Shown here one piece after another: positions 30,776-37,744 of a stretch of 64,000 nt of DNA. Position 1 is the first letter of the stretch; every line of letters begins with the position of its first letter. The translations under genes and the position numbers were made by a program. Location: assembly GCF_001613465.1 (NCBI RefSeq), contig NZ_BDCK01000002.1, positions 62,001 through 126,000 on the forward strand, in the 5' to 3' direction. This DNA is from Nocardia niwae NBRC 108934 = DSM 45340 (lineage in GTDB: Bacteria; Actinomycetota; Actinomycetes; Mycobacteriales; Mycobacteriaceae). The notes below the pieces were generated by a model. It saw only the letters and a list, made by a program, of their open reading frames with translations. It searched no databases and was not told the DNA's origin.

Positions 30776-32634
30776 GGGGTTACCGTACCGGCGGGTCCCA
30801 TCGGTAGCGCGGTCTGCATGGCATCGGCGTAGCGGCGCAGCTCGGCGACCACGCGCAGCTGCTGTTCCAGTTGCGCACCACGTTCGGCGCGGCGGGTGGC
30901 GACCATGGACGCCGCCTCCTGCGCGGCTCGCAGCGACTCGTCGATCGAGCGCAGACTGCGTTCGGCGACGCCCGCGTAGTGGTCGCGCAGCGCGCGATGG
31001 ATGCGGTGCAGCCGGTCCTTCGACTCCTTGCCCGCCTGGAACGCGACGTCGTCGACGAACCGGCGCACCGCAGCCTTCGCCTCGTTGCGCCGCTTGGCCA
31101 GCCTGGCCTGCTTGTCGTCGCGGAAGGCCTTGCCGCCCACGATCAACCCCGCGCCGATCGAGATCGGGTTGAGCAGCGCGAGCCCGGCGAATGTGCTGGC
31201 CAGCCCCACCATGAGCACGCCGCCGTAGGAGCCGCGCATGCCCACGAGCAGCTTGCTGCCGAAACCGATATCGGGTTCCAGATCGGCGAGCGTGCCGGAG
31301 ATGGCGTGGCCGGTGTCGGCTCCCGCACCGGGACGCACGTCCGGCAGGTCGACGGCGCCGAGCTCGGCGAAATGCTCGGCGACCCGCTCGGCGAGCTGGA
31401 TCGCCCGGGAGTGGGTCCACAGGAGATTGTCACCGAGCGCGGTGTCGACGGTGCCGGTGAGGTGTTCGGCGATGCGGTCCCAGTGGCGGCCCGGATCGTG
31501 CTCGTCGATCCATTCCTCGGTGGTGCGCGCGATGTTGCGCAGACGGTCGCGCAGGTCGTGGTCGACGTCTCCGGCCAGGTCGGTGATCCCGTCGGCGAGC
31601 GTCTGCTGCCAGGCGGCGGTCCTGCGGTGCAGTTCCTCGGCCGCGGAACGGGCGGATTGCAGCTCGCGCACCGCCGCCGCGCCCTGCGCGGGATCGCGGA
31701 CCGCGACCAGCTCACTGCCCAGGGCCAGCGCGAGATGCTCCGCCGCCGAGCGAATGTCGCGGGCCACGGCGGTGCGGGTGGCCTGCTGATCGCGCGCCAC
31801 GACCTGGTCGCGGAGGAAGGTGTAGAGCACACCGAAACCGGACTCCGCACCCAATTGCGCGTCCTGCAATCGCATCGCGTGGCTGCGCAGCAGCGACGAC
31901 ACCGGGATCATCGGCACGTCGAGGCGGGCTCGCGCGAGATGGCCCAGATCGGCCTCGTGCACCTGGCGCCAGTGCGGGTACAGGTCGGTCTTGGTGAGCA
32001 GCAGCGCGACCGTCGGGCACAGTTCCCGCACCTGCCGCAGGAACGCCAGCTCGGGTTCGGTGAGTTCGGTCGACGCGTCCGACAGCATCAATACCGCGTC
32101 CGCTGCGGGCACCAGGCCGAGCACGCCGGCCGCGTGGGCGTTGCCGTGTCCGCCGACGCCCGGAGTATCGATCAGCACGATGCCGTCGGCCAGTAGCGCG
32201 TTGGGTAGCTGCGCCTCCAAGCGCACGATTCGCCGCCCCTGCGCGAGCGGGGAGCGCTGGTCGATCGCACCGATCTCCGCGATCGGCACCTCGACCCTGG
32301 TCTCCGCGCCGCTGGAGTCGCCGTGCGTGGCGAGCACCAGCTGTGCGCGCGGCTCGGGGCCGTGCGCGAGCAGCATCGGCACCGTGGTGGTGGCGTCGTC
32401 GCCGACCGGGCAGATGTCCAGGTTCAGTAGCGCATTGACGAAACGGCTCTTGCCCTGGTCCAGCTGCCCGGCCACGACGATGCGCCGGCGCGGGTCGCGG
32501 ACCCGGTCGGCCGCCACTTCGAGGCGGCCGACCAGGTCGGTGCGGCCCGCGGCACGGGCCGCCGCGATGGTTTCACCGAGTACCGACAGCAGCGGTACCG
32601 CCGGTGGAGTGGCGTTCGGCGCGGGCATCCCCAT
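30772..32634 (-). CDS. iniA: IniA-like dynamin family GTPase
   Basis: A 620-aa bacterial dynamin-like protein. The P-loop is GQLDQGKSRFVNAL (residues 56-69), G3 is DTPGVGG and G4 is TKTD. A long coiled helical bundle follows. A hydrophobic hairpin (GGVLMVGLASTFAGLALL to SIGAGLIVGG, about residues 478-510) is the likely membrane-insertion paddle. Mycobacterial IniA has a known structure as a membrane-remodelling dynamin. ATG 32634 (MGMPAPN) is used with AAAGAGG upstream; an alternate ATG lies two codons in. It is 46 bp from iniB and overlaps iniC by 4 bp. Confidence 0.88.
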   Translation of the reverse strand: MGMPAPNATPPAVPLLSVLGETIAAARAAGRTDLVGRLEVAADRVRDPRRRIVVAGQLDQGKSRFVNALLNLDICPVGDDATTTVPMLLAHGPEPRAQLVLATHGDSSGAETRVEVPIAEIGAIDQRSPLAQGRRIVRLEAQLPNALLADGIVLIDTPGVGGHGNAHAAGVLGLVPAADAVLMLSDASTELTEPELAFLRQVRELCPTVALLLTKTDLYPHWRQVHEADLGHLARARLDVPMIPVSSLLRSHAMRLQDAQLGAESGFGVLYTFLRDQVVARDQQATRTAVARDIRSAAEHLALALGSELVAVRDPAQGAAAVRELQSARSAAEELHRRTAAWQQTLADGITDLAGDVDHDLRDRLRNIARTTEEWIDEHDPGRHWDRIAEHLTGTVDTALGDNLLWTHSRAIQLAERVAEHFAELGAVDLPDVRPGAGADTGHAISGTLADLEPDIGFGSKLLVGMRGSYGGVLMVGLASTFAGLALLNPISIGAGLIVGGKAFRDDKQARLAKRRNEAKAAVRRFVDDVAFQAGKESKDRLHRIHRALRDHYAGVAERSLRSIDESLRAAQEAASMVATRRAERGAQLEQQLRVVAELRRYADAMQTALPMGPAGTVTP

Positions 32635-32680
32635 CGCGGTATGGACCTCTTTCCGTATTACCTGGATTACCTGGCAACTG

Positions 32681-35671
32681 TCAGTGCAGGAATGTATCGC
32701 CACCCAGGTCGGCGCCCGCGGAACCGCTGAACTCCGTGCTCGCGTGGCTCTCGCCGAACAGGCCCGCATCGGTCTGGCCACTGCTGTCCAGGCCCGAGCC
32801 GAAGGCACTCGACACGTCCAGCGAGGACCAGGTGTGCGCGGTCGAACCGACGCTGCCGCCGAGCCCGGCGCCGGTATCCACCGCGCCGTGCGCCGCGCCG
32901 CTCGCCGAACCCGCCAGTCCGGCGCCCGCCTCCGCCGCGCCGCCGACGGTCGACTGCGCCGCGCCACCGAGACCGGCCGTGGCGTCCAGACCCGAGGACA
33001 GGCCGGAGGTCGCGTGCGAGCCTATGCCGCTGTCCAGGCCGGAACCGACGTGCGCTCCCGCGCTCGACGCGCCTTCCAGACCACTCGACAGGCCCGCACC
33101 GGCGTTGCCCGCAGCACCGAGCCCGGTCGACAGACCGGACTCCAAACCCGCACCCGCATGACCCGCAGCACCAAGCCCGGTCGACAGACCGGACTCCAAA
33201 CCCGCACCCGCATGACCAGCGCTGTCGATTCCTGCGGAGAGGCCGGAGCCCAGTCCGGCGCCCGCCTGCGCACCCGCGTCGAGCCCGGCCGACAGACCCG
33301 AACCGAGGCCAGCACCGGCCTGCGCCGCGGCATCGAGTCCGGACGACAAACCGGAGCCCAGTCCCGCACCCGCCTGCGCACCCGCGTCGAGCCCGGCCGA
33401 CAGACCCGAACCGAGGCCAGCGCCCGCCTGCGCACCGGCATCGAGTGCTCCGGTGAGCCCGGTCCCGGCCTGCACCGCGCCGTCCAGGCCACCGCCAAGG
33501 CCCGTCTGCAAACCGGGCGCACCGTGGACCCCGGCGTCGAACGCCCCGCCGATTCCGGACTCCAGACCCGCGCCGACCTGTCCGCCGGTGTTCAGCGAGC
33601 TGTCCAGTCCGCCGCCGAGCTCCGCTCCGGTGCTCACGGCCGCGCCGAGACCGGTGGCCAGCCCGCTCTCCAGGCCCGCGGAGGCTTGCGTTCCGAGGTT
33701 GCCCGCGCCGCCGACGGCGGAAGAGAAATTGCTGCCGAGTCCCGCGGCCGAGTTGCCGGAACCCTGTGCGGCGGTGTCGATTCCGCCGGTGAGGCCGGTC
33801 GTGGCCTGGCCCGTGGCGTCAAGCGCTCCGCCGAGCCCGGATTCCAGACCGGACCCGATCTGCGCGCCGGCGTCGGCCGCCCCGTGCAGTCCGGTGGACA
33901 TTCCCGCGCCCGCCTGCGCGCCGAGACCGGTGGCCACCCCACCGGCTCCGTTCAGTGCGCCCTCCAGACCCGCACCGGCACCGGCGCCGAGATCGGCCGC
34001 CACACCCGCCGCACCGCCGAGACCCGCGCCCAGACCGCTCGTCGCATCGACCGCACCCTCGAGCCCCGCGCCGAGACCGGCCTGCGCACCGGCGCCGATA
34101 CCCGTGGCAGCATCCAGACCTGCGCCGACACCTGCGGTCAAGTCCGTCGCGGCACCCGCGGAGCTGTCCACAGCGCCTCCGAGATGCGCACCCAGGCCGG
34201 TGCTCGCATCGACAGCACCCTGTAGCCCGCCGCCCACACCCGCACCGAGATCAGCCGTCAGATCGGTCGCGGCACCTGCGGCGCCCTCCACAGCGCCTCC
34301 GAAGTTGGCACCCAAGCCGGTCGTCGCGTCGACAGCTCCCCCGAGTCCCGCATCGAGGCCCGTGGTGACATCAGCAGCACCCTGCAGACCCGCGCCGAGA
34401 CCGGCCGCCGCGTCCACAGCCCCCTGCAAACCCCCACCGAGCCCCGCGCTCGAATCAGTCGCCGCACCCAGACCGCCCTCCAAGCCCGCACCCACACCGG
34501 CGCCCAGGTCCGCCGCCCCGCCGATCGCGCTCTCGAAACCCGCGCCCAGACCGGCAGAGGCGTCCACCGCACCACCGACGGCTCCGCCGAGCCCTGCGCC
34601 GAGCCCGGTGGTCAAACCGGTCGTCGCATCGATGGCGCCATCCAGGCCGCCCTCGAGGCCCGCGTTCAATCCTGCGGAGATGTCGGTGGCGCCCTGCACC
34701 GTCCCTTCCGAACCCGCACCGAGGCCGGTGGTGATGTCCGCCGCGCCACCGATGGCGGTTTCCAGGCCCGCGCCGAGGCCGGTCGTCGCATCCACGGCGC
34801 CCCCGATGCCCGCGCCGAGCCCGGCACCGAGGTCAGCGCCCGCCTGCGCACCGGCGCCCAACGCCGCGTCGAGTCCCGAGGTCAGGCCGGTTGCGGCGTC
34901 TACAGCCCCCTGCAGTCCCGCGCCCATGCCCGCCGCCCCGTTCACCGCGCCTTCCAGCCCGGCACCCAAGCCCGCCGCCCCGTTCACCGCGCCTTCCAGC
35001 CCGGCACCCAAGCCCGCCGCCCCATTCACCGCGCCTTCCAAGCCCGCGCCGGCCGCCGCGTCGATGCCGGTGGAGAGGCCGGTCCCGAGTCCGGCGGCGA
35101 TGTCTCCCGTGCCTTCGGCATCGAGATCGATGCCCGCGCCGATGCCGCTGATCACCTGGCCGCCCGCGCCGAGCAGACCGCCCACGGCGGCGGAGAGGTC
35201 GGCGCCCGCGTTCACCACGGTCTCGAGCCCGGCGGCCAGTCCGGCGCCCAGCCCTGCTCCGATCTCCAACCCGGTTTCGATCGCGGTGTTCAAGCCTGCG
35301 CCCACGTCGACGCCCGTGCCGACGCCCAGGTCGACGTCGGCACCCCCACCCGCGCCCAGATCCACACCGAGATCCGCGCCCAAATCGACTCCGGCATCCG
35401 CCACCGCCGCCGCGCCGACGGTGCTCGCCGCGCCGACCGCGGCGGCCGCGCCGGTCTGCGCGCCCGCCGCCACGATGGACTGCAGCTGGGAACCGCCGGT
35501 CACCAGCGCCGACTCCGCCACCATCGGGGCGCAGAGGGCGATGTCCTCCGGCGTCACCGCGCTCAGGCCCGCGGCGGCAAGCGCCTGAATCGGGTTGGCG
35601 CAGTAAGCGACCGCGGCCTCGTGGTTCCGCAGCAGATCGAGGATGAACTCCAGAATCGCATTGGGTGTCAT
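32681..35671 (-). CDS. iniB: IniB-like protein: N-terminal IniB domain plus long Gly/Ala-rich repeat region
   Basis: A 996-aa protein. Residues 1-60 form the conserved IniB-type N-terminal domain, with MTPNAILEFILDLLRNHEAA and an NPIQALAAAGLSAVTPEDI segment. After about residue 85 the remaining 900 residues are low-complexity Gly/Ala/Leu/Asp sequence built from units such as GLGAGLEGAVNGAA (14 aa) and AQAGAGLGSGLSAGLDAG (18 aa). The C-terminal 60 residues are more varied (TWSSLDVSSAFGSGLDSSG) and end in GGDTFLH. It has no signal peptide. The product is far larger than mycobacterial IniB (about 480 aa as I recall). ATG 35671 has CAGGAGA upstream. It is the first gene of the minus-strand ini operon. 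Confidence 0.85.
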   Translation of the reverse strand: MTPNAILEFILDLLRNHEAAVAYCANPIQALAAAGLSAVTPEDIALCAPMVAESALVTGGSQLQSIVAAGAQTGAAAAVGAASTVGAAAVADAGVDLGADLGVDLGAGGGADVDLGVGTGVDVGAGLNTAIETGLEIGAGLGAGLAAGLETVVNAGADLSAAVGGLLGAGGQVISGIGAGIDLDAEGTGDIAAGLGTGLSTGIDAAAGAGLEGAVNGAAGLGAGLEGAVNGAAGLGAGLEGAVNGAAGMGAGLQGAVDAATGLTSGLDAALGAGAQAGADLGAGLGAGIGGAVDATTGLGAGLETAIGGAADITTGLGAGSEGTVQGATDISAGLNAGLEGGLDGAIDATTGLTTGLGAGLGGAVGGAVDASAGLGAGFESAIGGAADLGAGVGAGLEGGLGAATDSSAGLGGGLQGAVDAAAGLGAGLQGAADVTTGLDAGLGGAVDATTGLGANFGGAVEGAAGAATDLTADLGAGVGGGLQGAVDASTGLGAHLGGAVDSSAGAATDLTAGVGAGLDAATGIGAGAQAGLGAGLEGAVDATSGLGAGLGGAAGVAADLGAGAGAGLEGALNGAGGVATGLGAQAGAGMSTGLHGAADAGAQIGSGLESGLGGALDATGQATTGLTGGIDTAAQGSGNSAAGLGSNFSSAVGGAGNLGTQASAGLESGLATGLGAAVSTGAELGGGLDSSLNTGGQVGAGLESGIGGAFDAGVHGAPGLQTGLGGGLDGAVQAGTGLTGALDAGAQAGAGLGSGLSAGLDAGAQAGAGLGSGLSSGLDAAAQAGAGLGSGLSAGLDAGAQAGAGLGSGLSAGIDSAGHAGAGLESGLSTGLGAAGHAGAGLESGLSTGLGAAGNAGAGLSSGLEGASSAGAHVGSGLDSGIGSHATSGLSSGLDATAGLGGAAQSTVGGAAEAGAGLAGSASGAAHGAVDTGAGLGGSVGSTAHTWSSLDVSSAFGSGLDSSGQTDAGLFGESHASTEFSGSAGADLGGDTFLH
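33111..33218. repeat. Tandem 54-bp repeat in iniB
   Basis: Two near-identical 54-bp units (33111-33164 and 33165-33218, one clear mismatch) encode the 18-aa Gly/Ala repeat. Related but more diverged copies continue to about 33440. Confidence 0.85.
34929..35054. repeat. Tandem 42-bp repeat in iniB
   Basis: Three consecutive 42-bp units (34929-34970, 34971-35012, 35013-35054) encode GLEGAVNGAAGLGA repeats. The first two are identical; the third diverges at its end. Such arrays are prone to length change by slippage or recombination. Confidence 0.88.
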
Positions 35672-35968
35672 GAGAATCGTCTCCTGAGTCCCGGCGGACC
35701 TCGCTGATCCGCAGTCGTTGGAATGCAAATCACGCTAGAAGCGCATCGCGTTACGCCGAAACGGGGCGAACCCCTATGACCGGCCGGGGGCACCCGATAG
35801 GGGTGTGAGCGGAATTAGGGGAATTTCCCTAAACGATCCCCTAACGAGGTAACGGCTGATGGCCAGCAACCGACAGAACGGTTGCGTCGGCAACTACACG
35901 CCCAGCGCACCAGCTCGGACACACAGCAGCGACACCGGACCAGACAGCTTCTCGAACGGGGTTCTCGA
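35672..35968. promoter_or_regulatory. Divergent ini / hsp70-like promoter region with CCCTAW box cluster
   Basis: This 297-bp gap drives iniBAC leftwards and the Hsp70-like/IniR-like operon rightwards. Five copies of a CCCCTAW-type heptad occur: CCCCTAT at 35771, ATAGGGG at 35797, TTAGGGG at 35815, TCCCTAA at 35826 and CCCCTAA at 35838. The first two form an inverted repeat ACCCCTAT-N19-ATAGGGGT, and the next two form TTAGGG-N6-CCCTAA around the palindrome GGGAATTTCCC. They are candidate operators, possibly for the IniR-like protein. This is inference from position and symmetry. Confidence 0.6.
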
Positions 35969-37744
35969 ATGACACAGCGCCTGGCGCTCGGCATCACTGT
36001 CGGGGCGTCGAATTCGGTCGCCGTGGCGGCAACGGAAGAGGGCGACGACGGCCTCAGCCCCTCCGGCGGCGGATATCTACGCTCTCATCCGAGCGTGCTA
36101 CGGCTCTCGCCGGATATGGCGCCCACGCTCGGCGCGGGCGCTCGCTCCACCGGCCGCCATTCCAGCGATGTCCTGCTGGAGGGCTTCCTCGCCAGGGTCG
36201 GCGACCCGGTCGCCATGCTCGCCGAGGACGGTTCCTCGTATTCCGCGCCCGACCTGGTGGCCACCGCGATCGGATGCCTGGTCGACGAGATCGCCGCGGA
36301 GACGGGGCGAAGCGGCGTCCAGGCGATGGTCGCCTGCCATCCGGCCTGGTGGTCGCGGCATACCGTCGACATCCAGCGCGACGCCATGGAGCGGGCCGGG
36401 CTCGGCGAGGTGACGCTGGTTCCGGAGCCGACCGCCGCGATCCGGTGGCTCGACGCCGCGCACGGCCGGATCGACGACGGGGCGGTGATCGTCTTCGATC
36501 TCGGCGCGTCCGGTTCGACCGTCTCGGTGGTCCGCACCGGCGAGCACGCCAGTCTGCTGGGCTCGCCGCTGCGCAGCACCGAGGTGGCCGGCGCGGAATT
36601 CGATCTGCTGACCATGCGCTATGTCTTGGCAAATGCGGTGCTCGCCGCGGATTTCGACCCGTTCGATCCGGTGGTGGAACGCGAATTAGCGGCTTTGCGA
36701 GAACGCTGCAGAAAAGCGAAAGAAGAGCTTTCCATAAATACCGCGACGGTTGTTCCGGTGCGGGCGGACCCCGCGGATCCGCACGGCAGCACCGTGCGGC
36801 TGGTGCGGGGCGAGCTGGAAGATCTGCTGCGCGGACCGCTATCGATCGCGATGAACCTGATCCGCGACGCCGTGCACCGCGCCGGGCTCGACATCGGCGA
36901 CGTCGGCCGCGTCCTGCTCACCGGTGGGGGCGGCGCGATCCCCCTGGTCGCCGAACTCATCTCCTCGGAATTCGGATTGCCCGTCGTGGCGGCTCCCGAC
37001 CCGGAGCACACCACGGCACGCGGGGCGGCGCTGCTGGCCGCCGATCTGCTCGCCGCCGAGACCGACCAGCTCCCCATGGTGGCCGATCCGGTGGCCGAGG
37101 ACGAGACCGTGCCGCAGCCCCGGGCGCTTCCCTCGGCGGGCCTCGCGGCGTTGCCCGAGGAACCCGCCGAGCGCCGGCGCGCGATGACGGGCAGGCAGCG
37201 CCTCGCGGTGGTGGCGGGTGTCGCGGCCGCCATCGGCGTGCTGGCCACCGGAACGCTCGCCATCGGCACCGGCATCCAGTCCGGTTCGAACACGCCCGCC
37301 TCGACCGAGCAGTCCTCCACCGGCGCCGTGCAGGTCGCGGCGACCACGGGCGCGCAGGCGGGCGACCCGTCCGCACCGTCCGGTGTCGCCGCCACCGACT
37401 CCGCGTCCGCGACCGGCCGACCGAAAACCGAGGCGCCGCGAGCCGATTCGCCGTCGTCCTCGGCCCAGAACACCACCGTGGCCGTGGTGAACAGCGAGCA
37501 CAACCCCGATCAACCCGCTCCCGCGCCCGCGGACTCCCCGGCTCAGCAGCCCGCGCCGCAACCGCAATCCCAGCAGCCTTCCCCGGCCCCCGCGCCCGCG
37601 CCGACCAACCCGCCCGCGCCAACCCAGCAGCAGCCGCGGCCGACGCCGCCGAGCGCGCCGAGCCTGCCGACCGGCGTGCTGGGCGACACCCTCGGCACGG
37701 TGCTGCGCGCTCCCGGAGAGATCCTGGGAGGCTCCGGTGGCTGA
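35969..37744 (+). CDS. Membrane-anchored Hsp70-like protein with Pro-rich C-terminal tail
   Basis: A 591-aa protein. Residues 1-385 are an Hsp70/actin-like ATPase fold: GITVGASNS (degenerate phosphate 1, lacking the Asp of DnaK GIDLGTT), ATAIGCLVDEIAAETG, a VPEPTAAIRWLDA motif matching Dna[12 protein letters not shown], phosphate 2 as VFDLGASGSTVSVV (about 175-188) and the adenosine motif VLLTGGGGAIPLVAELI. There is no substrate-binding domain. A single transmembrane helix (about 408-432) is followed by about 155 residues rich in Ser/Thr/Ala then Pro/Gln. ATG 35969 is used. It is divergent from iniB and overlaps the next gene by 8 bp. It is likely a nucleotide-responsive membrane protein rather than a foldase. 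Confidence 0.82.
   Translation: MTQRLALGITVGASNSVAVAATEEGDDGLSPSGGGYLRSHPSVLRLSPDMAPTLGAGARSTGRHSSDVLLEGFLARVGDPVAMLAEDGSSYSAPDLVATAIGCLVDEIAAETGRSGVQAMVACHPAWWSRHTVDIQRDAMERAGLGEVTLVPEPTAAIRWLDAAHGRIDDGAVIVFDLGASGSTVSVVRTGEHASLLGSPLRSTEVAGAEFDLLTMRYVLANAVLAADFDPFDPVVERELAALRERCRKAKEELSINTATVVPVRADPADPHGSTVRLVRGELEDLLRGPLSIAMNLIRDAVHRAGLDIGDVGRVLLTGGGGAIPLVAELISSEFGLPVVAAPDPEHTTARGAALLAADLLAAETDQLPMVADPVAEDETVPQPRALPSAGLAALPEEPAERRRAMTGRQRLAVVAGVAAAIGVLATGTLAIGTGIQSGSNTPASTEQSSTGAVQVAATTGAQAGDPSAPSGVAATDSASATGRPKTEAPRADSPSSSAQNTTVAVVNSEHNPDQPAPAPADSPAQQPAPQPQSQQPSPAPAPAPTNPPAPTQQQPRPTPPSAPSLPTGVLGDTLGTVLRAPGEILGGSGG

Noticed and set aside
33080..35060. Possible CRISPR array
   Set aside because: The regular repeats are in-frame coding repeats of iniB without spacers of similar length, and no cas gene is nearby.
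31991..35588. Long plus-strand frames across iniB and iniA
   Set aside because: Repetitive Pro/Arg/Ala-rich products with no start context. They arise because the iniB repeat DNA stays open on the other strand.
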